A program made the translations under genes and the position numbers. Below the pieces are notes generated by a model that saw nothing but the letters and a program-made list of their open reading frames with translations, was not told where the DNA came from and did not search any database. A stretch of DNA of 64,000 bases from assembly GCA_038087015.1 (NCBI GenBank), contig JASBNA010000035.1:1-64000 (forward strand), written 5' to 3'. Below are positions 35,200 to 47,083 of the stretch, piece by piece. This DNA comes from Cerrena zonata (taxonomy: Eukaryota; Basidiomycota; Agaricomycetes; Polyporales; Cerrenaceae). Numbering within the stretch: position 1 is the stretch's first letter; every line of letters begins with the position of its first letter.

Positions 35200-38100
35200 T
35201 CAACGGCGGCCCCGACCCTTTGGTCCAGCGCGGCCCCTACCCTGACCTCGGCTACGCTCTGTTGCTTTTATATTAATAAATACATACCGTTGACATATAC
35301 ACACACTTACTGCGAGCCATAGGGACGTCGGACTCACTGCTCTCGCGATATCTGACGTTCTTGCTAGTAGCCCTGGCCACACGCCCATTGCTCCGAGCTA
35401 AAACATTGTTTGTTAGTGGTAAATGACATAAATGTTAAGCCACTACTTACTGCTTGACGTTGATAAGGGAGCACGAGGTGCTGGTGGCGGAGACGGGGAT
35501 TGCATATTGACGTCCTCTGAAGAAGGGGAGGAAGAAAGAGGTTCAGAAGGGGAAGGGGCAGGTTCATCCTCACGCTCAGAACGAGACGCTGCTTGTCCAG
35601 GTTGTTCAGCCTGAGGCACACCCCTATCCTGATCCTCCTCTCGCTGAGACTGCTCCTGTTGATGCTGAGGGGACGCTTGTCCAGCCTGCACCTCCGATCC
35701 AGTGTGAGTCACCGCTGGGGGCTGGTCCTCTTCTTCATCCTCCTCATCCTCCTCGTCCTCCTCAGTCTCGCGCGCTTTCTCTTTGCCCTTCCCTTTGGCA
35801 GACAGAGAGGGAACCGGTGCTTGCTCTGTAGTCGATGCTTCAGCCAGAGTGGAGGCTTGAGCTGTAGCCGATCCCTCTGGTTTGTTGACGACAGTGGTCT
35901 TCTTCCTGGGGCGGGGGACCGGTGCTTTCGTCATGGCCGACGATCCTTCTCCTTTGTCAACGCTGGACACTACTGAAGAGCCCTTCTTCATCCTCGTCGC
36001 CTTCTTTGGCTGGCTCTTACCCTTGCCTTTCTTCTTCACCGTAGAAGTATCCTCGACGTCGTCTTCCGAATCGTCGTCTTCGTTCCCGAGCGGTTCTTGA
36101 TCCTCGCCGCCCAGCAATGCCAGGAGCTTGGGACTCGCTTTTTGGAATGCCTCCAACATCCGGCCCTTGCCAAATGAGTTATCACTGAGGAAGACATCCG
36201 CCGTACCAAGAGCGACGAGCTGGTACACGATCACCTCTTTCTTCTGCGGCAATTGCCACAGACGACCGATCATCTGTCCCAGTTCCTGCCACGACCAGGG
36301 AACATCCTAAAGATATGGACACTTTAGCTCCGCATCCATGTAGACAGGGGAATATACTTACGATACAAAGCAAGATATTTGCCCAAGCCAAGTTGAGCCC
36401 CGTTGTTCCTACCGACGAGATGATGAGCACACGTGGACCGTTTTCGTCACTCGCTTTAAATTGCTCGATCAGAGCAGTCCGCTTTGCGAGAGAGAGAGAC
36501 CCATGGATAGAAACATGCTTGATACCATGCACGTTGAGGACCTGACCGATATCAGCAAGGAGCTAGTAATTTGAGAGCAAACTTACTTGAGATATTATCC
36601 GCGTGTTGACCACCATCATTGAGAAGACGACGATTTTGTCTCGAGGGAGACCGTCAGGGTTGTCAAGCAGAGTAGCATCCCCATCGACGAGCACACCATC
36701 GACGGTCTTCATTGGGGAACGTTTGTCCATGGTGAGGTGCCACTGCACCACTTTAGCCATGACATCGAGCTTGGTCGACGAGTTGCTCTGCCAGTCCTCG
36801 AGCGTGTCAAATCGAAGCTGGTTTTCGCGAGTGGTGAAGAAATCTGGATGGACAACAGCTCGCCTGATACCAAGGTAGAAGGCCTACAAAATAATTAGCA
36901 TACACCCCACTGCGATTGATTATATGCATCCTGGACGCACACCGGGCACACGGCCATATTGACCAAGGCAACGTGACCGTGTCAGGAGGGTGTGTGTCCA
37001 GGACGCACACTGGGCACACGGTCATATTGACCAAGGCATAGTAGCCATGTCAGGAAGGCATGCGTCCTGGACGCACACCACACCCCCACCTACGCGCGCC
37101 TTCCACGAGTAGGTGGGTGCCCAGCGTGCGTCCAGGACGCATGCCTTTGATCGCATCGCCCAATAGACATTTCACTTACCTCCCCATCTGCTCGTGCAGT
37201 GTGCAGATCACCTAGCCCAGCAAGTCGAGCCTCAACCTCCTCCTTCTCCCGACCTGAGAGCTCAAGCTCCAGGATCACAAGCTGGTATTGCTTCAAGTCC
37301 ATGAGTGGCTTCCCCTCGCAATTTCGTGACTCCTCGCTCCGTCGCACGATGTATCCCTGGAACAACCTCCGCATCTTCCTCATCCACTTCAGATTCACCT
37401 CGTCGACATTTCCAACCGCATTGCCATCAGCTTCTCCATGCACAAAGGCCTCGATGTTCACCTCCCGCACTCGTCGATCGGCACGTAATGCACGACTCGA
37501 TTCCTTGTTCATCTCCACATACTCATCTTGCTCGTCAAACCCGTCGATACCCAACATTCGGCCAATGTGCCACAGATCCTAAATATCCCCTATCAGTCAA
37601 TCCATACTCTCGCTACAACATCACTTTGACTTACCCGGATTTTCGACATCACTGGTGTCGCTGTCATTCCAATCACTCCCCGACTCTGGATCTGCAGACC
37701 CCAAACAGACCAGAAAGTACGACTCATGTTCCGCGCACAGTGCATCTCGTCAACAACCGCCAGCAGCCAATCCTTCTGGTAGATAGTGTCCATCAACATA
37801 CCAGTCCTAGTCGGGGGAATGTGGGGGCTTAATGTGTTGTAAACCAAGGCATTGGAGCCATCGCTGGTGATAGCCTGCATTATTCTGTCAGCCCACCACC
37901 CATAATCTCGCAGTCGGTCCCAACACTCACCGGTGCAGTAGCAAGGAGAATTCGGTGACATTCGTTCAGAACGGACCGATCCCATGTATGCTCCCAGTAC
38001 CCACTCCTGCTCACTACCGTGCCCTCATAGAGCATGATATCAAACACTCCCCGAGTAAGATACCGATGCAGCTCGGTCTCAACCTGCTGACACAGGGACG

Positions 38101-39736
38101 GTGGCACCACAATCATCGATGGCAGCTCCGGGATATTATCCCCCTCTTGGAACAATCGCTCTGCTATGAAAAGTACCTATGTCAGTAGGTTCTCAATACA
38201 AAGTCATTTTAACTTACCAAATGCCCCAGGGAATACCCCCTTCTCCTTCTTCACCGTCCGATAATACGCAAGGATCGCAATCACCCCGACGACTTGTAAC
38301 GTCTTACCCAACCCCACCCCATCCATTAGAAGCACCGGTTTCCCATCGAACAGACAGTCCAACATCTTACACATACCCACCAATTGATGCCAGTGAGGAC
38401 GCAATAGAATTCGGTTAGGGTTCCCTTCATCCGCCTCCACAAGTGCAGGATGGGCCCATGCATCCCGGCTATCCGCCAAGTCAATGTACTTGTTGAAGAA
38501 CGGGAGAGGCTTCTCCTCATCCAGGCCCAAGTAATGATACAGCTCCGACACCTGCAACTTCTCCCATGCCTCGACGCCGCTTTCCCATTCATTCAGGCTC
38601 ACCGATGCCAGGTCAAGTGCAGGCAACTCAAACTCGTCGTTTGCCAGCGAGTGAATCTGCTCGCAGACCTCATCCGAGATTGAATCATGTTGAGCCTGGG
38701 TGCTCAACCACACCAAAGACGCTCGCAAAGCACTACTCAGTTCTAAGCATATGTTACATTAGGTGTGTTCTCTCATTCTGACAACACTACTCACTAATGT
38801 CCTCCTCGGCCGTCCCGTCCTCCTTCATTGCCAACGCCTTCCGAATGTTGTCCAATTTCGTGCGGTGCTCCTCGATCGCCTCAATGCTGGGTTTGTCGCC
38901 AAAGTCCTGATAGTACCTCATCAACATTTTAGACTTCTTGAGGTACGCCCTGAATGTCGCTGGGTTACGACCCTCCCCTTCAAACTCTGTATACCATGTC
39001 ATTAGTAGCCTAATTAATGTATTTAACACATTACTTACTTTTAAGCAATGCCGCTGTCTCTACCTCCAGCTTTTCCATGGCAGCCCGGTCCCGCTTGACC
39101 TTCATCGTAATTCCACGCCAGATCTGATAGAACCAATTATTCATAAGCTCCAGGACCTGGATTATCGGTTTGTTGCGAGAATTCTTCTTCATACCCTCAG
39201 CCCCGAAGAGCTCAAAGGCGATGTGCTCTTTGACCGCCATCAAATCGGCCATTTCGATCGGAGGCAGCTACATACAAGCTATCAGCGCCTCACCTGTACA
39301 TTGACCTTGTTTCGACACTTACTTGTCGATCTCCATGCTCAGACAAGAGGGCTGTCCGGCCCTTCCCCATCGCCGTCAAAGTTGTCCGGATCAAATGAGG
39401 CAGTCCCCACGTCTCGTCCCACGCCTTGACCAATGACCTTTGAAGGAGGTCCCTCGCCTCGTGATAGTCGTCCCCCTTCGTGCGCGCAAACGTGAGACGT
39501 TGGCTCACCGGCTTTTTGCAGAACTCGTCCACATACGCCTTGGCATCGCGAATCTGATTCTGAGTCCAGCCAAAAATGTGAGTCGCACCTTCAGCCGGTT
39601 CTACCCAAGGCGCCGTTAGGGACTTCACACGGCTCTGCCACGTAGGCCAGCACCAAGGTGCATCCTCAACGCCCACGATGCGGCGCATATCTGCGGTGAA
39701 CATCAGAAAAGCGACAGCGATAGGAGGAGAAGGCAT
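35200..39736 (-). CDS. SNF2-family helicase-like ATPase, paralogue 2
   Basis: Twelve exons run 39323-39736, 39039-39267, 38795-38986, 38218-38742, 37931-38163, 37635-37874, 37180-37578, 36587-36883, 36362-36541, 35451-36306, 35311-35397 and 35200-35258. They total 3,711 nt or 1,236 residues. Exon lengths 525, 233, 240, 297 and 180 are the same as in the paralogue at 25005, as are the intron positions. Motifs are MDGVGLGKT, DEMH, GMTATP, GTTGLNL and QMIGRLWQLPQ. In the last of these, the second Arg of the SNF2 motif VI pattern is Gln. The C-terminus is an acidic and Ser/Pro-rich disordered region ending in a Gly/Arg-rich tail. The intron 36884-37179 is 296 nt against 45-56 for the others and holds four palindromes. 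Confidence 0.92.
36924..37142. repeat. Dispersed palindrome, cluster 6 (4 copies inside helicase intron)
   Basis: Copies lie at 36924-36940, 36992-37008, 37060-37076 and 37126-37142. The first three sit in ~68-bp tandem units with 'cgg(c/t)catattgaccaaggca'. All lie inside the intron 36884-37179. Confidence 0.95.
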
Positions 39737-39737
39737 T

Positions 39738-39738
39738 T

Positions 39739-39773
<35 letters not shown>

Positions 39774-39790
39774 CTGCTGTTGCTGTTGTT
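39738..39790. repeat. (GTT)n microsatellite next to helicase start
   Basis: An imperfect run of GTT/GCT triplets directly precedes the helicase ATG at 39736. On the coding strand it is a CAA-rich 5' leader. Confidence 0.9.
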
Positions 39791-40045
39791 AAGTGATGAG
39801 AGTTGAGAGAAGGAGAGATCTGCCCTTCCCCGCATTGTCTCTGCTTTATGAGCGAATTTCTTCCCGCTCCGATCACTTGCTTATAATCTTAGAGGCGGGC
39901 CTGACATCAATCATAACCAATTAGAACCCTAATAGACCCACCTAGCCATCGCTTGAACTTCGTGCCATCAGCTAATCCCGTACTAAGCAGTCTTAGCCAT
40001 CTTCACAGTGATCCGCATGTCAAATGCCGTAGAAGTCTCTTAGAC

Positions 40046-40776
40046 ATGCGTCCTGGACGCACACCGGCGCACGCCCCTCATGATAGTGAGCGTCTCTACT
40101 TCCAAACTAAGCCATATTTCAGTCCATCACTTCTAGTCAACATGTATCACCACCCGTGCGTCCAGGACGCATCCCCCCCCCATAGTCACCCTAAGCTAGC
40201 CCTAACCCTAAGATATCGAGTAAGTGTGCAGGTGTGCGTCTAAGACGCACGCCCGCTACCAATGTGCACGTTGCATCACAACCGAACCATTTTGCCGCAG
40301 GTGTGAGCATTCGAGGGAGCTTGTGACCTGACCATACATCTTCTCCCAGTCCCAAACATTGCACGAACATGCAAAGTTTGGGGAGAAGATGTATGGCCAG
40401 GTCACAAGCTCCCTCGAATGCTCACACCTGCGGCAAAATGGTTCGGTTGTGATGCAATGTAAGCACATGCTGCCGGCATGCGTCTTGGACGCACACCTGC
40501 ACACTTCCCTACAACACGATCTGTTCCTCTCTGTAAGCCTATGCTGCAAGTGTGCGTCTAGGACGCATACTTGCGCACTTCTGTACAACGCTCTCTTTTC
40601 CCGAAGAGGTATCTTTTTCACGTGCCATTTTCACATGCCATATACTGTTTAACATACCTCTGTACACGCACATTTCGGTGTCTACACACATTGTCTACAG
40701 CACACTTTGCACCTGCACCTCTTCCGCCCTTCGTACCACTTATTTCCCCCTTCACAATGTTCGTCCAAGACGCATA
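40046..40776. repeat. Dispersed palindrome, cluster 7 (6 copies)
   Basis: Copies lie at 40046-40062, 40156-40172, 40234-40250, 40478-40494, 40552-40568 and 40760-40776, in the gene-free stretch 39791-40967. They are the last copies I find going right. Confidence 0.93.
40271..40457. repeat. Long hairpin, ~78-bp perfect arms
   Basis: The arm 40271-40347 is repeated inverted at 40381-40457 with at most one or two differences. The ~33-bp loop region folds further (CCCAAAC...GTTTGGG). It lies between two copies of the short palindrome and has no coding potential. Confidence 0.92.
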
Positions 40777-40967
40777 CTATTCTTACACACTGTCCGTCAA
40801 AGCACACTATTTTTCACACCCTTTGAACCACCTACTTTCTACCACCCCGCCTTGCCCCTTCCACGCCCTGCCCTACCCACTAGGCGCCCAACCCTAGGGT
40901 CTCCCTAGGATCTCCCTGGGAGAGAAAGAACAACACTCATAACCCTAAGAACCCCAGAACTTCCACC

Positions 40968-41105
40968 ATGGCCGCTGTCCATCTATTGCAGTACAACCAT
41001 GACATCCAGAGCCTGGCGGCCGTGATCAATGGGTTACCCCCATTGGCTGACCTTGATTTACATATAAACCAAGGAATCCGTCAAGGAGACCCAATCGATG
41101 AGGTA
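40968..41105 (+). pseudogene. Possible orphan first exon
   Basis: An ATG in a strong context (ccaccATGg) opens 45 codons reading MAAVHLLQYNHDIQSLAAVI, then a GTATGA donor-like site and a stop. I find no continuation downstream. It may be the start of a truncated gene or chance. Confidence 0.25.
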
Positions 41106-41387
41106 TGACCAGAAGTAGAGAAGTGAACTCGGGCGATAGTCGGCCCGAGGCTCCGCTGTGACCAGACATAGAGAAGTCGGGTATTGCCGGCCATACGACA
41201 AAGACCCCTCTGTCCAGGCCAGGGCTTTATTTTGTAAGCTTAGCCATTTCACGAAGTGGTTGAGAAGGAGGTTGAGATTGTATATTTCATATTTCATGCT
41301 TTGCACATTACATTGGGTCTTATAATTCTACTAACTTTGGGTTGTAAATTTGGGCACTTAGAACACTGCTGTATCGAATGTGGACAT

Positions 41388-44300
41388 TTATGAGAAGTAG
41401 TGGCGATTATTCAATCCATAGTGATGGGGGGTTTGTGGGTATCCAGATGAGCTTCCCTGAGCAAATTCCTGGTGAGCTGGTGAGCTGTAGCTGTACCCAG
41501 AAGCTTGGGGATACATGAATCCGAGTCCTTGGTAATTTGAAGTCTGACTTGGACTCAGAAAGCTACTAGAGGGCCAAGAGCTTGGGACAACCGGAGTTTG
41601 ATCTGGCCAAGAGATATCGGAGGAGAGTGGAATATTCCTAGAGACAATTGCAGAGGGATCTGGATCTGAAGGGAAAGAGATAGGCCCTTGAGGATATTGC
41701 GAGAGACCAAGCTGATAGATAGTACTAGATGAGTCAGCCTCAGGGTAGCTTGGTACTGCTAGATATTGGAAGGTCATTTCCGAGTCTGGAGGATGTAAAG
41801 ATGAGCTAGATGAGATGAGAATTTGATCTGAGGGCACATCAACGAAGTTACAGTCGGAACTTGCGCCATCTAAGCTTATCAGATCAGAGCCTTATGAAGT
41901 GTTCTTATCCTGCACTTGTCACGATTTGCGGGTCTGCTTGATTCCAGAGATTTGTTGAAGTGCTTTCTGCTTCTGCTGGAGTTCCTTCATCTTCTCCTTC
42001 GCTTTTGCTTTTTGCTCTTCGATCTCTTCTTGTATCTGAGTCAGCTCATTTGCTGCATTATTCCGCTTGTTCTGTTTCACTGTTCTTGCAGTTGTCCTTC
42101 GAGTGTTGCTAGTCGTATGGTGAAGGACAGTGTTCAGATGGTTTGGAAGAATGCAGTTAGCTTCATACTTTTCCAACTCCTCCGCAATGACGACATCATG
42201 CTGATATGTTCTTGCAGATAAGATAAAGGATTAATTTGAATGGACTTAAGAGTAATGGATAACCAAATCGACTCACTTTAGGATGGCCTCTAACAGAGGG
42301 AGATTAGTACCAGTGTGCATATTGGTATAAGGATGTGCACTCTCATTGAGATTGGTATCAAAGGGAGTAGAAAACCAATTGTCGTGGGAAATCTTTGAGA
42401 AATTCTGATTTAAAAGTGCCCAATACCATGGTGCACATTTCTTATCTGTGATCCAATCTAGAGATTAAAACTGTCAGGTAAGTTGAAAACTGGGATGATA
42501 TATTTAACCCTACCACGTAAAGGTTTGTTTGATGATAATTCACAGAACGAAATAAATTTTTGAAGCTCTTCCTGGGTAGTGAAATCTGGGACCCGTCGAA
42601 CTTGCTCTATGATATCAGAGGAGCACTGCATTGTGAGTTGTTGATTATTCCTGCAGCATATGATAAGCAGACCATTATAGTATGTGAGTATTAAGAAATT
42701 GTACCTTCCCACATGTGCGAAGCATAGACGTGCAATGTACTCTACAATCTTTTGAGGATCAGATTCTGAGATACCACTTGCTTCTGAGTTGTTGCGTTTA
42801 ACAAGGTCACTACCAAGACCTTCAACTTGAGGCTTACAACCATCCATAACAATCACACGTAGGCCTGAGCCATGAATGAACTTGAACTTAACCATTCTAC
42901 CCGTGAGATGTTCAATCTGATTCCACAGTGATTCAAAGATCTTCTCGAAGGCCTCGGTTGTCTCTCGATTACAATAGATACGGGCGATAGTGATTCCTAT
43001 TATTCAAGATATCAGAATACAAAATTATAATTTATAATTGCAAGCTTAAGTCTAGCATCCCATATGACCACCTCCCATTCATTCCAATCTCCATTGATCC
43101 TTTTATAAGTATTGTCATGAAGTGTAGCTTGAGCGGAATGTATTTTGGAGGCTAGTGCTGGAATAAAGGTGGTAATCAGGGTAAAATCACCGTAACTATG
43201 GACCTCATGGATATACTGCTTCTCCACAGGTAGGTTTTTCACATCCTTGGCACGTTGAGCCATTACACCTGTTATTCAGTTAGATCTTAGTGGGAAATGA
43301 GTAGTATATGTAATAGTACCTTCCAGACCATTACCGTGTGGTGCAGACTCAGCTTTCTTTTTCTGTAGAAGCCTACGGTGCATGCAAGTATTTATGAGTG
43401 CACTGTCAATATCAGCCGAAGTCTTGCCCTCATTCCGTACAAGTGCTACAATATTACAAGATCTGAGTAATTAAGTTAATATAATTCTAAGAAAGCTCCA
43501 TACCCTTCTCCAATCTCATCACCGTAAGACCAACAACACCCTCTTTTTCAGCAGCAGCAATATATTGATCCTGTCCATCTCTTGAGACCTTTTTGAGAGG
43601 AGGACTCGGATGAGAATGAGGACCGTTCAGAACAACAATTGCTTTGTGGACAGAGTAGTCTTCGGGATAGTAAATCCAAATTTTGGTTTTGCATTCATGA
43701 TGGACAAGCTCGCCAATGATGATCTCGTTGTTGACGATATGACTATAAGCTAAGATATGAAGGCAGTATCAGTTTCAATCAGACTTGAAAACTCATAATG
43801 TTACGTACGACATTGCTTCTTGCCTTTTGCACCACTTCGACGGGTTGTCAGAAACGCACATTCTCCACCAGTTGCTGTCAGGGTATCAGCTGGATTGCTA
43901 AGCTTCCCATTGTTCTTGAGAAGATCCTCAAGGAGATCACAATCAATGTTATTGGGAATACCGACGTAACGATGATTGAGATAATCCAGCCCAGGGTTCC
44001 ATTTTGAGCAGCCGATAAAGTGTTTCTTCTTCGGCTGATTACCGTCAATATCCTGTAGATTAGAATAATTAGTAGGATCTAAGAATAGATAAAACAACAA
44101 CATACAGAGCGGCTTTTGCGAAGCTTTGGGGCACCATTACAGTATGAGCCATCAGCCTTTCGTAGCCCACATGGTGTTGAGATGATCACTCGATAGAAGC
44201 TAGAAAAGGTCATAGCATTAGAGGCACAACCCGGGTAGCTGAGATTCAGAGGTACGCACGCAATCACATTTACCATCTGGCTCCGGCTTTCCTGCTCGTT

Positions 44301-45381
44301 TAGCTCTCATTCAGCATCCCAGATAATCCTTCGATCCTCGTTCTTCACCTCGAAACGTTGACAACCATCTATTAGCGATGACCGAAGCTGATTGCATTTG
44401 AAAATTCCTTGACAGATGTGTGTTGCAACTTGGCATTTGATCCCCCCTAAAGCATCTACCTGGACTGCTTTTTGGCTAGATCCACCAGTTCCACCTCCCC
44501 ATGAATCCTGATCCTGCCGATGAAATATTGTAAATAGTAGTCAAAAATAATACCATGAAGCATAGACAGACCTCTGACTTGATGATAGCAGCCATAGAAA
44601 GAAGGTTTCCCTTGGGATCCTTCCACTCTCGTAAATCCTGGGTGAGATCTAGGAGGTACACGGTGTCCTCTCCATCTCAAGGGACATCCCAGCATCGAGG
44701 GACAGATGTAAGTGTAATAATCTTCTTTGTGCATCGTTGCCGTGTGATAGCAATACTGTCCTCCAATTTTAACCTCAGGGGAGCAGGTGGCGAATCCACA
44801 AAGGTGACTTCATCATCATCAGAGATGACAATGACGTCTGAGTTTGGTTCAGATTTCACAGAAACATTTTGAGGTCGTTTGGGCTTCGGTAGAGAGTCAT
44901 CTTTAGAGTCTGAAATCTCGAAGATAGGTGGAGGTATGTGGTCTAGAACAAGAGTGGTACGCGGTTGCTTAGAAACAGAGTGTCGAGAACCTGGGGTTGA
45001 AGCAGTAGATGTAGCAGATCGAGAGTGTGATGGGGTTGGAGCAGTAGATGTAGATCGAGAACGCGAAGGCGTGGCCGGTTGCGATCTGACAGGTGTGGCA
45101 CCTTTGCGAGTGGTATGAGCGCGTTGCATATATTCATCAATCCAGTCTTGAAACGCGTCGATACGAATCCACTGCTCGGCGTTGTCTACACTGTATTGGT
45201 CAGGTTGAATAGCAACTATCCGGGGAGCATAGGTCTTCAAGATATTAGTATTTTGGAAGAGTGGATGTATTGGAATGCATACCTCATCTCGATACTTGAT
45301 CAATAATTCAACTGCTTCATCTCCGAGTGCTGTAAGAAGTTGAGTGAGTGGGTGTTGGGTTTGATTTTTGTTCATACTCAT
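41388..45381 (-). pseudogene. MULE-like transposase pseudogene
   Basis: A multi-exon minus-strand reading starts with MSMNKNQTQH at 45381. It passes through a Ser/Thr/Arg-rich region, a Cys-containing zinc-finger-like part (CQGIFKC; HFIGCSKWNPG...IPNNID), AYSHIVNNEIIIGELVHH, then a DDE-like core: HDNTYKRINGDWNEWEVVIWDA, ITIARIYCNRETTEAFEKIF and VIVMDGCKPQVEG. It ends in a coiled coil and a Ser/Pro/Gln-rich tail. The core layout is that of fungal MULE-type transposases. Two in-frame TGA codons (44677-44679 and 44307-44309) sit where homologous proteins would be expected to carry a sense codon such as CGA. No terminal inverted repeats were found. Exon limits are approximate. Confidence 0.7.
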
Positions 45382-45767
45382 GGTACTGAGAGTGAAGGGT
45401 GAAGGTAAAGGTGGTAAAGGTGTGGAAAATAGATTGTATAAATGTATATATACATGTCAAAGAGGCTAAACATATGCATAATATTGAGACGCATTGACTC
45501 GAGGTCAATGCAATATGAGCGAATGTAGGCACTCAAGAACGACGAGAAGTAGTGAACTCGCTTAGTCACTCTACTCAACTCCGACTTCACTTCTCTACTT
45601 CTAGTATATACTCCGATCGATCCTCTGAACCTTGTTACTGCCAGAGCGACATTGAACGGGCTAAAAGCGACGCTAGGTAAGTCGACAATAAAAGATCCGT
45701 AGGATAATGACATGCTGAGAGACCTTGCATATCAGACTCTCCCCTTTGCCCGGAAGTGACGAATGAG

Positions 45768-46546
45768 ATGGTTGAACACGCACGGCTCAGGCTGCATGCC
45801 GTCGAAGGCGCCCGTATGTTATCTCTAATGTCAAACATTTCTGTCACTGAGAACCCAATTCCAGACGCGGCAGCCATCTATGCCCCTAATTTGGCGGAAA
45901 CCCTCGCTGCTCTCCGCGAAGACTCTGCTGCTTTCCGACAAGACATTGCTATTATCAAACAAGACTCTGCTGCTTTCCGACAAGACATTGCTATTATCAA
46001 ACAAGACATTGCTACTGTCAAAGAAGATATGGCTGTCATGAAGGGAGACATTGCTACTGTCAAAGAAGATATGGCTGTCATGAAGGGAGACATGGCCGTT
46101 ATCAAAGAAGAGCATGTTGCCCTCCAAAAGAGCATTACGGACTTGAATCTTGCCATGTCTATCAATAACGCTATGATTGCCAATCTACATATCAAGTCCG
46201 AAAACGGCGTGAGCCAACCTAAGTGTGAACCTCTTCAAAAAACTGTACGTTTCCTTCAAATGCTGGCATACTTGTGTCTCACCCATGCTCTTTACAGGTT
46301 GTCGGTCATGACATGACAAAGATTGAAAAGGTGACATCATCAAATGATCGGATTGGCCTCAATGCACTTGATCCTGCGGCACCAATTGGTGCTTTGCCCC
46401 CTCAATTTGACCCAGGAGTTACTAACTACTCAAGGGGCGCCCTTGCGAGGGCAATGTATTTTTACAATGATACTTTCGGCATTGTGGCACAAGATGGACT
46501 GGCTGCCCGCCGTGAGAAATTCATCAAATTCCTGTCTCGGATCTAG
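45768..46546 (+). CDS. Coiled-coil protein with internal repeats
   Basis: Exons 45768-46244 and 46298-46546 give 241 residues. The central part is two copies of a 14-residue unit (DSAAFRQDIAIIKQ) followed by two copies of another (DIATVKEDMAVMKG). At DNA level they are near-perfect 42-bp repeats. This predicts a continuous helix. The C-terminal exon has GALPPQFDPG...ALARAMYFYNDTFG...RREKFIKFLS, which might be a Mug135-like C-terminal domain, a weak inference. An ATG at 45813 is an alternative start. It is divergent from the MULE pseudogene, 386 bp away. Confidence 0.7.
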
Positions 46547-46689
46547 TTGTATGTATGTTTAGTATTTCACATGTGAGGTAGTGTTAACAAATGCGCTGTT
46601 GTTTTGCTGATGAAGGGAGACGAGGGATTATGCCATGGGGGATGGAGAAAATGAGTGTTTCATGAACGTCGTGCACGTCGACGAGGACT

Positions 46690-47083
46690 TGTGTGACGAC
46701 CGGGTGGAGAGATGAGGCTCACCGCAATTTCACCAATGCACTGATGTACCGCAATGAATCAACTTTGCATTCTCGTGTAGATTCCTGAGTGACTGAAAGA
46801 CCCCATGCGCAGCCAATTGGACCATCCGCAGAGACTATCTTTGACTTTCGAGCAAATGATGCAAAGCCGGGAGACTGAAACTGAGCGGCTCGAGGACGAA
46901 ACATTTGTGGTGGACGTTTTCGTTCATGCCACAGATTTCAAACTCACCCAGAGACAACTATAGATACAGAGAAGGTCTTCTAAAAGAACGAAGACATTCG
47001 AGTGCAGCATTCTCGCGAGCAATGCTTGTAAAGTCATTGGCACATACCTTGAGGGCCACATAGTTATGATCTCTGTAAGAACA
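46690..47083 (-). pseudogene. SRPK-like protein kinase relic
   Basis: Kinase pieces occur in order but in different frames: RDHNYVALKVCANDF...RENAALECLR (ATP-binding Lys region), then HHKCFVLEPLSFS, then LRNLHENAKLIHCGTS, where the catalytic HCD is HCG. Stops and frame changes separate them. The wording VALKV...REN and CFVLEPL resembles SR-protein kinases. The rest of the kinase is missing. The region 47084-47602 shows nothing further. Confidence 0.6.
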
